The notes below the pieces were generated by a model. That model was not told where the DNA came from and ran no database searches. It worked only from the letters and a program-made list of their open reading frames with translations. 64,000 bases of DNA from an uncultured Clostridia bacterium (GTDB lineage Bacteria; Bacillota; Clostridia; Oscillospirales; Ruminococcaceae). Position numbers and translations under genes: made by a program. The first letter of the stretch is position 1; each line of letters begins with the position of its first letter. The stretch spans positions 119,628-183,627 of the forward strand of contig CAMMMX010000002.1 of NCBI GenBank assembly GCA_946498095.1, given 5' to 3'. Below are positions 19,624 through 29,025 of the stretch, one piece after another.

Positions 19624-20346
19624 TTAATACATTTTCGCGGTGTTCTCGAACTTTTCCGTCGTCAGCCCGTTGAGGACCGCGAATTCCTTGCCGTCCGCCG
19701 CCCACAGCATGCCGCGCAGCATCAGTTCCTGAGCGGTGGGGGAGTTGTCAAACACATCGTCATGGTGGCCCAGCGAGCAGTAGAAGACGCGTCCGTTGCC
19801 CCAGAATTTCGTCCAGGCGACCGGCATGTCAACCGGCTTATTGGACACGTGGTAATAGTTGACGACGGGAAAACGCGTCGTGGCCAGCACTTCAATCGCA
19901 GGGTCGACATGGAGGTAGTAATGCTCGCTGACCACGGGGAAGTCCTCCAGCCCCTCGACAATGGGGCTGGAGCCCTTGCGGATATTCACTGTATAGGGGA
20001 TGCCGTCCCCGCCGGGGTGGCTGACCCATTGCCCGCCGGTCATAAATTGCCATTCCACGTCCTGGCGGAAAGCGTCGCACATACCGCCGTGGCAGCCGGC
20101 AAGTCCTACGCCGGATCCGACCGCCTTGGAAATGTTTTTGGTGTACTGCGCGTCGATCTCGCCCATTGTCCAGCAGGCGATAATAAGGTCCAGCTGCATC
20201 AGGCGTTCCGCGTCAGCGAGGCAGTCCTGCGTATCGCTGATGGTCACTTCAAAGCCATGCTGGCTCAGCAGCCGCGCAAAGCGTTTGGAAACCAGCTGCG
20301 GCTCGTGCCCGTCCCAGCCGCCCTGGAAAATCAGTGCTTGTTTCAT
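19624..20346 (-). CDS. ThuA-domain protein (trehalose-utilisation-like)
   Basis: About 240 residues with the ThuA fold, a class I glutamine amidotransferase-like domain: QALIFQGGWDGHEP at the start, GLAGCHGGMCDAF in the nucleophile-elbow region, GGQWVSHPGG, and FYCSLGHHDDVF near the end. The family acts on disaccharide derivatives, and members usually sit beside Gfo/Idh dehydrogenases, as here. ATG 20346 is preferred over ATG 20355 because AGAAAGGA is eight bases before it. Confidence 0.88.
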   Translation of the reverse strand: MKQALIFQGGWDGHEPQLVSKRFARLLSQHGFEVTISDTQDCLADAERLMQLDLIIACWTMGEIDAQYTKNISKAVGSGVGLAGCHGGMCDAFRQDVEWQFMTGGQWVSHPGGDGIPYTVNIRKGSSPIVEGLEDFPVVSEHYYLHVDPAIEVLATTRFPVVNYYHVSNKPVDMPVAWTKFWGNGRVFYCSLGHHDDVFDNSPTAQELMLRGMLWAADGKEFAVLNGLTTEKFENTAKMY

Positions 20347-20587
20347 GGGATCCATCCTTTCTGTTCTCCATCACTCCATATTTTTGGCCGGGTTCTCCCC
20401 GGGTTGCCTCCATCATAGCACGTTTTTAGAAAAAAAGCATGTAAAATCTTGCGAATTTGTACAGGTGACGGCTGTTTGTTAGGGCTGGGATGCGGTTCCG
20501 TTTGGGGATTTTGGACAAAAGATAGACAATCTTGCAGGCAGGATGCTTCCTTTTTTTGTGCCTCTTTGAGAAAAAGAAGGGGGCAGG

Positions 20588-20616
20588 TTGTAAAATTCGA
20601 CAGGATTCTTTATAAT
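20588..20616 (+). promoter_or_regulatory. Promoter of the DUF1846 gene
   Basis: TTGTAA at 20588 and TATAAT at 20611 are separated by 17 bases, ahead of GAGAGGTAAGAG and ATG 20662. Confidence 0.8.
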
Positions 20617-20661
20617 ATATAGAAGATAAATCGATACAACACAATAGAGAGGTAAGAGCAG

Positions 20662-22143
20662 ATGCCAGTAGGGTTCGATAACGAAAAATATCTCAAAACA
20701 CAGTCGGAGCACATCCAGCAGCGGATTGCCCAGTTTGACAACAAGCTGTATCTGGAGTTCGGCGGCAAGCTGTTTGACGATTACCATGCGTCCCGCGTGC
20801 TGCCCGGCTTTGCGCCCGACAGCAAAATCAAGATGCTGATGCAGCTGAAGGACGAAGCGGAAATTGTTATCGTTATCAACGCGGCCGATATCGAGAAAAA
20901 CAAGGTGCGTGGGGACTTGGGCATTACCTATGATCTCGATGTCCTGCGTCTGATCGACGCGTTCCGCGATATCGGCCTTTATGTGGGCAGCGTTGTGATT
21001 GGGCAGTATTCCGGGCAGCTTGCGGCGGACAATTTCAAGAAACGCCTGGAAAACCTCGGCGTCAAGGTGTACATCCATTATCCGATTGCGGGGTACCCCA
21101 GCAATATTCCGCTGATTATCAGCGATGACGGATACGGAAAGAACGAGTATATTGAGACGTCAAGGCCGCTGGTGGTGATTACCGCACCGGGACCGGGTAG
21201 CGGGAAAATGGCAACCTGTCTTTCCCAGCTTTACCATGAGTACAAACGCGGCATCAAGGCCGGTTATGCCAAGTTCGAGACCTTCCCGATTTGGAACCTG
21301 CCGCTGAAGCATCCGGTGAATCTTGCTTACGAAGCGGCGACAGCGGATCTCAACGACGTCAATATGATAGACCCCTTCCATCTGGAGGCGTACGGGACGA
21401 CGGCGGTCAATTACAACCGCGACGTGGAAATTTTCCCTGTGCTCAACTCCATCTTTGAAAAAATTGCCGGAGAAAGCCCTTACAAGTCCCCGACGGACAT
21501 GGGCGTCAATATGGCGGGATACTGCATTACGGACGACGAAGTTGTGCGGCAGGCTTCCAAGGACGAGATCGTTCGTCGATACTACCATTGCCTGTGCGAA
21601 CAGCGTCAGGGGAGACTGGGAGCGGACGCCGTTTACAAGACGGAGCTGCTCATGAATCAAGCGGGGACGGACGTCTCGCAGCGCAAGGTTGCGACGGCTG
21701 CAAGGGAACGTGCGGAGTCGACCAGGCTTCCGGCGGCGGCGATCCAACTGCCGGACGGGAAAATCATCACCGGAAAAACCTCCTCCCTGCTGGGGGCGTC
21801 GGCAGCCGTCCTCCTCAATGCGCTGAAGGCGCTGGGCAACATCAACCATGACATGCATCTGATTTCCCCGATCGTCATTGAACCGATCCAGAAACTGAAA
21901 ACGGTGCATCTGGGCAACCACAATCCCAGACTGCATACGGACGAAATCCTGATTGCTTTGAGCATCAGCGCCGCTACCAATCCTACAGCGGAATTAGCGT
22001 TGCTGCAGCTTCCGAAGCTTCGTGGCTGCGAGGCGCATTCCTCTGTGATACTCTCCCAGGTGGATGAAGTGACTTTCCGTAAGCTCGGCCTCAACCTAAC
22101 CTGTGAGCCGCACTACCAGACGAAAAAGCTGTATCATAAGTAG
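20662..22143 (+). CDS. DUF1846-domain protein
   Basis: A 493-residue protein matching the DUF1846 family over its whole length (start PVGFDNEKYLKTQSEHI, then LYLEFGGKLFDDYHASRVLPG). A glycine-rich APGPGSGKMATCLSQ at about residue 175 resembles a nucleotide-binding loop. ATHP-like repeats are absent. Structures of the family suggest a nucleotide-dependent enzyme, but the reaction is not established to my knowledge. It is cytoplasmic, without signal peptide or membrane helices, with its own promoter and terminator, so it is a single-gene unit. Confidence 0.9.
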   Translation: MPVGFDNEKYLKTQSEHIQQRIAQFDNKLYLEFGGKLFDDYHASRVLPGFAPDSKIKMLMQLKDEAEIVIVINAADIEKNKVRGDLGITYDLDVLRLIDAFRDIGLYVGSVVIGQYSGQLAADNFKKRLENLGVKVYIHYPIAGYPSNIPLIISDDGYGKNEYIETSRPLVVITAPGPGSGKMATCLSQLYHEYKRGIKAGYAKFETFPIWNLPLKHPVNLAYEAATADLNDVNMIDPFHLEAYGTTAVNYNRDVEIFPVLNSIFEKIAGESPYKSPTDMGVNMAGYCITDDEVVRQASKDEIVRRYYHCLCEQRQGRLGADAVYKTELLMNQAGTDVSQRKVATAARERAESTRLPAAAIQLPDGKIITGKTSSLLGASAAVLLNALKALGNINHDMHLISPIVIEPIQKLKTVHLGNHNPRLHTDEILIALSISAATNPTAELALLQLPKLRGCEAHSSVILSQVDEVTFRKLGLNLTCEPHYQTKKLYHK

Positions 22144-22182
22144 TATCCCCAGGGGCGGAAGCGGGGCCATGCTTTTGATGAG

Positions 22183-22212
22183 AGACGGGCCAGATTTTCT
22201 GGGCCGTCTTTT
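22183..22212 (+). terminator. Terminator after the DUF1846 gene
   Basis: AGACGGGCCAGA pairs with TCTGGGCCGTCT with one mismatch, then TTTTCT. Confidence 0.85.
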
Positions 22213-22298
22213 CTATGGTGCACTGCCGGAAGGAGAAAGGCTCCGTGTCCCGCGGACGGTAGGGAAATATAAAGATTTGATAAAAAACGACGGAGGGA

Positions 22299-22327
22299 TT
22301 GTTTTCCTTGATGGAATCTATTATAAT
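22299..22327 (+). promoter_or_regulatory. Promoter of the MFS gene
   Basis: A perfect -10 TATAAT (22322-22327) lies 17 bases after a partial -35 TTGTTT (22299-22304). Confidence 0.6.
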
Positions 22328-22383
22328 AGTGCCTGTGCCTGCGGGAAAGGGAACCCGTGCAGGTAGATGGAGGTACGAAGTCA

Positions 22384-23673
22384 ATGAAGTTTACCTATAA
22401 GCATACGGTGCGCGCCTGTTACATCGGGTATATTACACAGGCAATCGTCAATAACCTTGCGCCGTTGTTGTTCATCATTTTCCAGGATCGGTATCAGATT
22501 TCCTTTGAGGAGATAGGACGGCTGATCCTCATTAATTTCGGCGTGCAAATTTGCGCCGACATTTTGGCTGTCAAGTTCGCCGACCGGATCGGCCACCGGA
22601 AGGCGGCCGTTGGGGCGCATATCTTCTGTGCGGCCGGTTTGGTGGGGTTGTCTGTCCTGCCGTCGATCTTGCCGTCGCCCTACATGGGGTTGGTGATCGC
22701 GGTGATAATCTATGCGGTAGGCGGGGGCTTGCTGGAGGTGCTGGTCAGCCCGATTGTCGATTCCCTGCCGGGCGATGCGAAAGCGTCCGCGATGAGCCTG
22801 CTGCATTCCTTCTATTGCTGGGGCCAGATGGCGGTCGTGTTACTTACGACGCTGCTGCTGCGCTTGATTGGGCAGGATTTATGGATGCTTCTGCCCATTT
22901 TATGGGCGCTGGTTCCGTTTGCCAACCTGTTCCTCTTTATGAAGGTTCCGCTGGTGCCGCCGATCCCGGACGATCACCGGACGCCGTTAAAGGGCCTTCT
23001 ACAGTCGCGGTTCTTCCTTCTGGCGCTGATACTGATGATGTGCTCCGGAGCGGCTGAGCTGACGATGTCGCAGTGGTCGTCCCTTTTCGCTGAGAAAGGG
23101 CTGCACGTCCCCAAAATGGTGGGGGATTTGCTGGGTCCCTGTCTGTTCGCGTTGTTCCAGGGGCTTGGGCGTACCTTCTACGGCGTGTTCGGGCAGCGTA
23201 TCAACTTGACCAACGCCCTGCTGGCCAGCGGTGGACTGTGTATCCTCTGCTATGCGACGACTGTTTTTGTGCCGTCGCCGATGCTTTCGCTGGCAGGATG
23301 TGCGCTGTGCGGCCTGTCCGTCAGCCTGATGTGGCCGGGAACGCTGAGCCTGACTGCTGCACGCTTCCCGTCCGGCGGTACGGCGATGTTCGGCATGTTG
23401 GCGATTTTCGGGGACATCGGCGCATCTTTGGGGCCGTGGCTGGCGGGTTTGACGTCGGATCTTGTGACAAAGACCCCCTCGCTGGTTCAATATGGACAGC
23501 AGCACAACCTTTCGCCGGATCAGGTAGGGTTGAAAGGGGGACTGCTGATCGGCATGGTTTTCCCGCTGATTCTATTTGTGGTAATCCTGGCGATGAAGCT
23601 GCTGCGTAGGCGCAACCCCGCTGTCAGGACGGATGATACGGATGATGGGGAGTCCAGTCGTTTGGCGGAATAA
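22384..23673 (+). CDS. MFS transporter
   Basis: About 429 residues with some twelve hydrophobic helices and a charged cytoplasmic loop DRIGHRKA between helices 2 and 3, the major facilitator signature. The family moves small solutes by proton-coupled transport; FucP/sugar-type and drug-type members look alike at this level, so the substrate is unknown. ATG 22384 follows TGGAGGT and gives a short cytoplasmic N-terminus (KFTYKHTVRACYIG). It lies next to glycosidase genes, which suggests a carbohydrate but does not prove it. Confidence 0.85.
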   Translation: MKFTYKHTVRACYIGYITQAIVNNLAPLLFIIFQDRYQISFEEIGRLILINFGVQICADILAVKFADRIGHRKAAVGAHIFCAAGLVGLSVLPSILPSPYMGLVIAVIIYAVGGGLLEVLVSPIVDSLPGDAKASAMSLLHSFYCWGQMAVVLLTTLLLRLIGQDLWMLLPILWALVPFANLFLFMKVPLVPPIPDDHRTPLKGLLQSRFFLLALILMMCSGAAELTMSQWSSLFAEKGLHVPKMVGDLLGPCLFALFQGLGRTFYGVFGQRINLTNALLASGGLCILCYATTVFVPSPMLSLAGCALCGLSVSLMWPGTLSLTAARFPSGGTAMFGMLAIFGDIGASLGPWLAGLTSDLVTKTPSLVQYGQQHNLSPDQVGLKGGLLIGMVFPLILFVVILAMKLLRRRNPAVRTDDTDDGESSRLAE

Positions 23674-23693
23674 GCACGGGCACGGATGCTTTT

Positions 23694-23729
23694 AAAAAGG
23701 CGCCGGACAATTTTGTCCGGCGCCTTTTG
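23694..23729. terminator. Bidirectional terminator between MFS and GH63-like genes
   Basis: AAAAAGGCGCCGGACAA and TTGTCCGGCGCCTTTT form a long perfect stem with A- and T-runs on its two sides. Confidence 0.92.
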
Positions 23730-23838
23730 GCGTTATCCTAGAGGCTGCATTTTTGTTCGCAGCGTGAATTTTTTGTGCGAGCTGTAAGCTTTTTGTATCC
23801 GCGCCGATGCGGCCTCAGGCAGGCGCAAAGCTCAAATC

Positions 23839-25452
23839 TCAAATCTGGCAGACGATTTCCTCATTCGGGCGGGCGGCCAGCCGGATGCTTTTTTCACCGC
23901 AGAAGACGTCGACCTGGCAGGAACCGTCCCCACGGATGCGCAGTTCTCTGTGTCCAGACGCATCGGGGGCGCTGCACAAAAAGTCGTATGTATTTCCGGC
24001 GAACCAGTATTGTTCCACGCCAACAGTACAGGGCTGCGTCAAGTGCCAGGTCAACCGCCGCTGTGCTGCGTCCGGGCGCAGGCCGATGGCAAATTCCAGC
24101 AGGTAGGCAATCGGCGCGATACCGCTAAAACCTACGAAATCAGGCTTAGCTGGATTCCCTTGGGAGAGGGTCATTGGAGAGTAGTTTTCATAAATCGTTC
24201 CGGACTGCTTGAAAAGTGAGACAACGTAACGAAGATGCTCCATGGCGATTTCGTGGGCTAAAGCCTCATAGCCGTATTTGAGCAGGCCTTTTATGACCAT
24301 TGTATTCATCGCATCCCAGACCGCGCCGCACCAGTAGCCGCCCGTTGGTTCGAAACCATCTGCATCCATCGCCAGCGTCGGGACGCGGTGGGGCGTATGG
24401 AATGTTTTCGGATTTTGAAGGTGTGCTGCGAGCGCCTGAGCCTGCTGTGGAGACGCGATACCAGCCAACAAAGGCCAGAATCCAGCAATCGTTTTTATAT
24501 TGCTTTTCTGCTCATCATAAGTGAGATCATAATAAAAACCAGTATTTGGATCCCACATCTTTTCGTTAATAATATCTGACAACGCTAAGGCTTCCTGGAG
24601 GTATCGGTTGCTATCCTCTTGTTTGTCAAGCATACCAGCGATTTCTGACAAGCACCGTGCAAATAGTACCATTTCTGCAGAAGCATCTATGATGGTCCCG
24701 CCATTGTCGGTTAAGTAGTTACGAGGAGAGTTATCCATCGAGGCCCAATCCCCCATGTACAGCCCGTTCCCTTGCTGGACGTAATTTTGGAAGGCATGGT
24801 AATATTGCTTCAGTGGCTCCCAGATTAACGAGAATCGTTCCCTGTCTCCAGTGACACGGAAGCTTTCCAGCTCCGCCCAGGCTAAAACAGGGTGGTTGAG
24901 AGCATCCAACGTTAAATAAGGAGGAGAAACAGGGGGTTGACGCCCAATATAGTGGGCAGATGCTTTACCTGTTTCTGCGCAACCAAAACCGTACCGGCTG
25001 AAGAGAGGCTCTTTTTCAAAGTTGTTCCAAGGAAAGTAAGCACGGCCCGTTTCCCGGTTGGATTGTCGGCATATCTCTCCGTTTTGGTATTGGAGTGCAT
25101 AAAAGTTGTCAAGTGAGCAGATGGAAGGGACATAGGGGGAAGCGTAGTTGCAGAACAGCGTCATAAAACAGGTGTCCCACATGAAAATATTATTATCAAA
25201 AGCGGCGTCAATAAATTGCGACACCATGCCGCTGCCTGGCTGGGGCTCGTAAAAATTACGGAAGGCCAGTTCCCATGCCTTCCAATAGCAGTCGATGTAG
25301 GCGGGGTCGTTTTCAAAAATCGGCCGCGGCAGCTTGTCCCGTGTTTGGGCAAAGGTGGGGAGGGGCTTCTTTTCATAGGCCTTTTTGGAAAAGAAAAGCC
25401 CCTGCTTTGCAGTTGCGTAAAAATCCTCCAGTTGCTGTTGCTGGGTATCCAT
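23839..25452 (-). CDS. GH63-like (MGH1-type) glycoside hydrolase
   Basis: A 537-residue (alpha/alpha)6-barrel glycosidase related to GH63 glucosidases and trehalase. FMWDTCFMTLF in the first third and GGYWCGAVWDAMNTMV later are the typical acid-residue loops, and YENYSP near residue 420 resembles the second catalytic position. No signal peptide, so it is intracellular. AAGGAGG lies before the minus-strand ATG. Likely substrates are alpha-glucosides or mannosylglycerate-like compounds; I cannot choose. It has its own promoter and may be part of the same sugar-use region as GH127 and Gfo/Idh-ThuA. Base composition in the middle is less GC-rich than in the neighbours. Confidence 0.82.
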   Translation of the reverse strand: MDTQQQQLEDFYATAKQGLFFSKKAYEKKPLPTFAQTRDKLPRPIFENDPAYIDCYWKAWELAFRNFYEPQPGSGMVSQFIDAAFDNNIFMWDTCFMTLFCNYASPYVPSICSLDNFYALQYQNGEICRQSNRETGRAYFPWNNFEKEPLFSRYGFGCAETGKASAHYIGRQPPVSPPYLTLDALNHPVLAWAELESFRVTGDRERFSLIWEPLKQYYHAFQNYVQQGNGLYMGDWASMDNSPRNYLTDNGGTIIDASAEMVLFARCLSEIAGMLDKQEDSNRYLQEALALSDIINEKMWDPNTGFYYDLTYDEQKSNIKTIAGFWPLLAGIASPQQAQALAAHLQNPKTFHTPHRVPTLAMDADGFEPTGGYWCGAVWDAMNTMVIKGLLKYGYEALAHEIAMEHLRYVVSLFKQSGTIYENYSPMTLSQGNPAKPDFVGFSGIAPIAYLLEFAIGLRPDAAQRRLTWHLTQPCTVGVEQYWFAGNTYDFLCSAPDASGHRELRIRGDGSCQVDVFCGEKSIRLAARPNEEIVCQI

Positions 25453-25495
25453 TTGGAATCCTCCTTACCGGCTTCTATATTTTGAGAATACCTCT

Positions 25496-25524
25496 ATTTT
25501 ATCTGATGATGTGGCGCAAGTCAA
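25496..25524 (-). promoter_or_regulatory. Promoter of the GH63-like gene
   Basis: On the minus strand TTGACT (25524-25519) and TAAAAT (25501-25496) are 17 bases apart. Confidence 0.75.
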
Positions 25525-25531
25525 CCGTTTA

Positions 25532-25572
25532 GCAAAAAGGCCTGTGGAGGAATCTGAGTCCTACACAGGCCG
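25532..25572 (-). terminator. Terminator of the alpha/beta hydrolase gene
   Basis: On the minus strand GGCCTGTG...CACAGGCC, extended by inner pairs, is followed by TTTTTG. It lies between the hydrolase stop and the next minus-strand promoter. Confidence 0.85.
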
Positions 25573-25630
25573 AATATCCGTCATAAAACGAGGAAATCCG
25601 CGCGCACGCGGGGATATGGGGGCGAATAAG

Positions 25631-26557
25631 TTATTGGCAGGAGACCCTTTCGCAGAAGGACAGGATATCGCCATAAACTTCTTTGCGGTTAATTTCGTTG
25701 AGGATTTCGTGCCGCGCGCCGGGGTATAATTTTAAGGTAACATCGTCCAGCCCGGCTTTGAGCAACCGCAGATAGACCCGCCGAATCCCTTTGCCGAAAT
25801 CGCCGACAGGGTCGTTTTCGCCGGATACAAGCAGCAGCGGCAAATGCTTGGGCAGGCTTTGGTACCAATCCTCTTCATTTGACTTCAGGTTCAGCTGAAA
25901 CAGGTCGCGGTATCCACAGGCGGTAAAAGTAAAATTGAATTTCGGGTGGTCCTTATATTGGGAGCGTGCGACAATGTCGCGGGAAAGCCAGGAATTGTCG
26001 TCCTTTTCCACAGCAAAACGCTTGTTGAATGCGCCTGTCGACAGCTTTTTCAGCGTCTCGCTGCGGTAAAGCGGGCCTTTGTGCCGGATATACCAGTCCG
26101 CGATTTTAATGCCGAGCGGCGCTAAGGGGTTACCGTCTCCGCTGCCGCAGATGATAGCGCCGCTGTAATCTGCGCCGTAAGCAGATAGGCACAAGCGCGC
26201 GATAAACGATCCCATGCTGTGCCCGAACAGGATATAGGGCACGCCGGGATAGTCTATCTGTACCAGTTTCGTCAGGGTGTGCGCATCTTCCACCATGTAC
26301 TTCCAGCCGTTCTTTTTTGCGAAAAAGCCCAGCTCGAGGTTGTTTTTCACCGAGTTGCCATGCCCGATATGGTCATTGCCGCATACAACAAAGCCGTTAC
26401 AGGACAGAAAGTGGCAAAAATCCTCATACCGTTCAAAAAATTCGCACATTCCATGAGAGATCTGGACAATTCCTCGGATGCAATTGGAGGATGAGGGCAG
26501 GATATAGTAGGCGACAGTAGAGGTACCGTTCGCACTGGGGAAATGATATGGAACCAA
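25631..26557 (-). CDS. Alpha/beta hydrolase (monoacylglycerol lipase/lysophospholipase type)
   Basis: A serine hydrolase of the Hydrolase_4 group. The oxyanion region is VQISHGMCEFFERY, the nucleophile elbow is FGHSMGSF, the acid lies in SGENDPVG and the His in GARHEILNE. Members cleave monoacylglycerols or lysophospholipids; here the substrate is inferred from the family. The frame is open to 26599, but TTG 26557 is favoured because AAAGGAG lies about ten bases before it. TATAAT on the minus strand (26632-26627) is a candidate -10. No signal peptide, so cytoplasmic. Confidence 0.85.
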   Translation of the reverse strand: MVPYHFPSANGTSTVAYYILPSSSNCIRGIVQISHGMCEFFERYEDFCHFLSCNGFVVCGNDHIGHGNSVKNNLELGFFAKKNGWKYMVEDAHTLTKLVQIDYPGVPYILFGHSMGSFIARLCLSAYGADYSGAIICGSGDGNPLAPLGIKIADWYIRHKGPLYRSETLKKLSTGAFNKRFAVEKDDNSWLSRDIVARSQYKDHPKFNFTFTACGYRDLFQLNLKSNEEDWYQSLPKHLPLLLVSGENDPVGDFGKGIRRVYLRLLKAGLDDVTLKLYPGARHEILNEINRKEVYGDILSFCERVSCQ

Positions 26558-26732
26558 TTCAGAGACGCTCCTTTGTACAGATTTGAGTGCCGCTGCCAAC
26601 AGAAACCGGAATGATAAATTGATTCTATTATACCGGACAATCTTATCTGGGTTAGTGATAAAATTTTATCTATTTATGAATTTATGAAGAATAAAAAAGC
26701 AAGCCGATAGAAGCTAGCATCAGGCGGTTTCA

Positions 26733-26761
26733 TTGACAAGGAGGGAATTTTATGGGATAAT
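26733..26761 (+). promoter_or_regulatory. Strong promoter of glmS
   Basis: A perfect TTGACA (26733-26738), 17-base spacer and GATAAT (26756-26761) preceded by TGG (extended -10). The start of transcription would be near 26768, about 75 bases before the ribozyme cleavage site. Confidence 0.85.
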
Positions 26762-26842
26762 AAATGCAATATTGTAAACTGCGTCAGAAAGGAGGCGAGG
26801 TTTCCGCAAGTGGAATCATCTGCGGCGGGATGGCGGCAATAT

Positions 26843-27037
26843 AGCGCCTGAGCTTGTACGGGAAAAACGGGCTGTTCGCCGCCTTTGTGCAAGCTGACGA
26901 GGAAAGAGGATTATCGAAAAAAATCGGCGGGTGCCTCTTCGGTATGGACAGCCGTGTTCGTATCGTCAGGCCATATACAAATTGACGGGAGACCGTCCGA
27001 CAAAAATATGGCTGACCGGCAGGACCGGAAAGGTCCG
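26843..27037 (+). ncRNA. glmS ribozyme: glmS ribozyme (glucosamine-6-phosphate-activated self-cleaving RNA)
   Basis: The 5' core AGCGCCTGAGCTTG, the paired CAAGCTGACGAGGA, the long consensus stretch with TTATCGA and TCGGCGGGTGCCTCTTCGG (26894-26942) match the glmS class in order and spacing. The expected cut is 5' of G26844. Downstream, GCCATAT/ATATGGC (26970-26976 with 27006-27012) encloses GACGG/CCGTC, and GGACC/GGTCC at 27022-27036 forms another stem, in place of the P3-P4 accessory region. It ends about 50 bases before the glmS start. Glucosamine-6-phosphate acts as cofactor for cleavage, which leads to decay of the mRNA: feedback control. The 3' border is approximate. Confidence 0.93.
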
Positions 27038-27088
27038 CGTTGACTTCTTGGCCGGAGAAATTTCATATTTGAAAGGGTTTTATGATTT

Positions 27089-28909
27089 ATGTGTGGTATT
27101 GTTGGATATATCGGCGCAAAAGACTGCGCCGCCGTCTTGGTGGACGGACTGAGCAAGCTGGAGTACCGTGGGTATGACTCCGCGGGGATCGCGGTGGTTG
27201 AGGACGGACGGATCAAAACGGTAAAGACCAAGGGGCGCCTCAGCGATATGGTCGATAAGATGAAAACGCAGGGGAAGCCGCAGGGACATTGCGGGATTGG
27301 ACATACGCGCTGGGCTACGCACGGGGAGCCGTCCGACGTCAATTCCCATCCGCATGGCAATGGGCGTGTGACGATCGTCCATAACGGCATCATTGAGAAT
27401 TATCTGCGGATCAAAGACTTTTTGACGGAACGCGGATACGCGTTCGAGTCCCAGACAGACACCGAAACCGTCGCCAAACTTTTGGATTATTATTACCATG
27501 GAGATCCGATGGAATGCATCCGGGAGACGCTGCATATGGTGCGGGGGTCTTACGCGCTGGGCATCCTTTTCCAGGACTTCCCCGACCGCATTTTCGCTGT
27601 GCGTAAGGACAGCCCGCTGATTGTCGGCAAGGGTGAAGGGGAAAATTTCATCGCGTCCGATGTGCCGGCGATTCTCAAGTACACCCGGGAGTACTATCTA
27701 TTGGAGGAAAATGAGATCGCTGTTCTGACGAAGGACAGTGTCAGCTTTACAGACAGTTACGGCGCGGATCTGACCAAGACGCTTCATGTCGCGCAATGGG
27801 ACGTGGAGGCGGCTGAAAAGGGCGGGTTTCCGCATTTCATGCTGAAAGAAATCCATGAGCAGCCGGATGCGGTACGCAACACGGTGTCCCCGCGTATCCG
27901 GGACGGTCTGCCCGATTTGGAAGAGGCGGGTGTGACGGACGATTTGCTGCGCGGCGTGCGGCAGATCCATATCGTGGCCTGCGGCACCGCGATGCATGCC
28001 GGTATGGTGGGCAAGTACGTGATGGAGAAGCTGGCGCGCGTGCCGGTCAATGTGGATATCGCTTCGGAGTTCCGTTACCGCGATCCGATTTTGTCCCCGG
28101 ACGAGCTGGTCGTCATCGTTTCACAGTCGGGCGAGACGGCGGATACGCTGGCGGCGCTGCGCCTGGCGAAGCAGCAGGGGGTACGGACTGTCGCCATCGT
28201 CAATGTGGTCGGTTCTTCTATTGCGCGGGAGGCAGACAGCGTGATCTATACCTGGGCTGGGCCTGAAATCGCGGTTGCGAGTACCAAGGCGTATTCCGTG
28301 CAAATGTCGGTGCTTTACCTGCTTGCCTTCCGTCTGGCGCTTGCCAAGGGGAAGATATCCCAGGAGCAGTGCCGTGCGCTTTGCGCGGAGCTGCTGACGG
28401 TGCCGGAAAAGATCGGGCAGATTCTGGAACATGCACAGCAATGCCAGTATTTTGCCGCCCAGTTCCAAAACGCGGAGAATTTGTTTTACATCGGCCGTGG
28501 GCTGGACTATGCTATGAGTATGGAAGGGTCGCTGAAGCTCAAGGAGATCTCCTATATCCATTCCGAAGCATATGCGGCGGGAGAGCTTAAGCATGGGACA
28601 ATTTCCCTGATTACGAAGGACGTTCCGGTCATTGCTGTTGCGACGCAGAGCGCGCTATATGAGAAGACGGTCAGCAATATCAAAGAGGTTAAGGCGCGCG
28701 GCGCGTCGGTGATGATGATTTGCCGGCACGATGCGCCGTTGGCTGGAGAAGTTGCGGATTACCTGTTCGAGCTGGAGGATCTCAGCGATCTGCTGATGCC
28801 GATGTTGACGATCATCCCGTTGCAGCTGGTTGCTTATTATACTTCCGTTCTGCGCGGGTGCGACGTGGATAAGCCACGTAATTTGGCAAAATCGGTGACG
28901 GTGGAATAA
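27089..28909 (+). CDS. glmS: Glutamine-fructose-6-phosphate aminotransferase (isomerising)
   Basis: Makes glucosamine-6-phosphate from fructose-6-phosphate and glutamine, the entry to peptidoglycan amino sugars. The protein starts MCGIVGYIG; Cys2 is the glutaminase nucleophile once Met is removed. GLSKLEYRGYDSAGIAV and GHTRWATHG are class II amidotransferase motifs. Two SIS domains follow (VSQSGETADTLAAL and GRGLDYAMSMEGSLKLKEISY), and the end PRNLAKSVTVE is conserved. 606 residues, standard length. Controlled by the ribozyme in its leader. A terminator hairpin lies 21 bases downstream. Confidence 0.98.
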   Translation: MCGIVGYIGAKDCAAVLVDGLSKLEYRGYDSAGIAVVEDGRIKTVKTKGRLSDMVDKMKTQGKPQGHCGIGHTRWATHGEPSDVNSHPHGNGRVTIVHNGIIENYLRIKDFLTERGYAFESQTDTETVAKLLDYYYHGDPMECIRETLHMVRGSYALGILFQDFPDRIFAVRKDSPLIVGKGEGENFIASDVPAILKYTREYYLLEENEIAVLTKDSVSFTDSYGADLTKTLHVAQWDVEAAEKGGFPHFMLKEIHEQPDAVRNTVSPRIRDGLPDLEEAGVTDDLLRGVRQIHIVACGTAMHAGMVGKYVMEKLARVPVNVDIASEFRYRDPILSPDELVVIVSQSGETADTLAALRLAKQQGVRTVAIVNVVGSSIAREADSVIYTWAGPEIAVASTKAYSVQMSVLYLLAFRLALAKGKISQEQCRALCAELLTVPEKIGQILEHAQQCQYFAAQFQNAENLFYIGRGLDYAMSMEGSLKLKEISYIHSEAYAAGELKHGTISLITKDVPVIAVATQSALYEKTVSNIKEVKARGASVMMICRHDAPLAGEVADYLFELEDLSDLLMPMLTIIPLQLVAYYTSVLRGCDVDKPRNLAKSVTVE

Positions 28910-28930
28910 TCGTACGCCGGGCATGGGGCA

Positions 28931-28965
28931 GGGCGCATCCAGGAGAACCGGATGCGCCCCGTTTT
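28931..28965 (+). terminator. Terminator after glmS
   Basis: GGGCGCATCC and GGATGCGCCC form a perfect 10-bp stem with a nine-base loop, followed by CGTTTTG; the T-run is short. Confidence 0.75.
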
Positions 28966-29025
28966 GCGGCTCGGTATGGCGTCCGGGCAAGGGGGCGCAG
29001 GACATCAAAGAAAGGAACATGTGTT

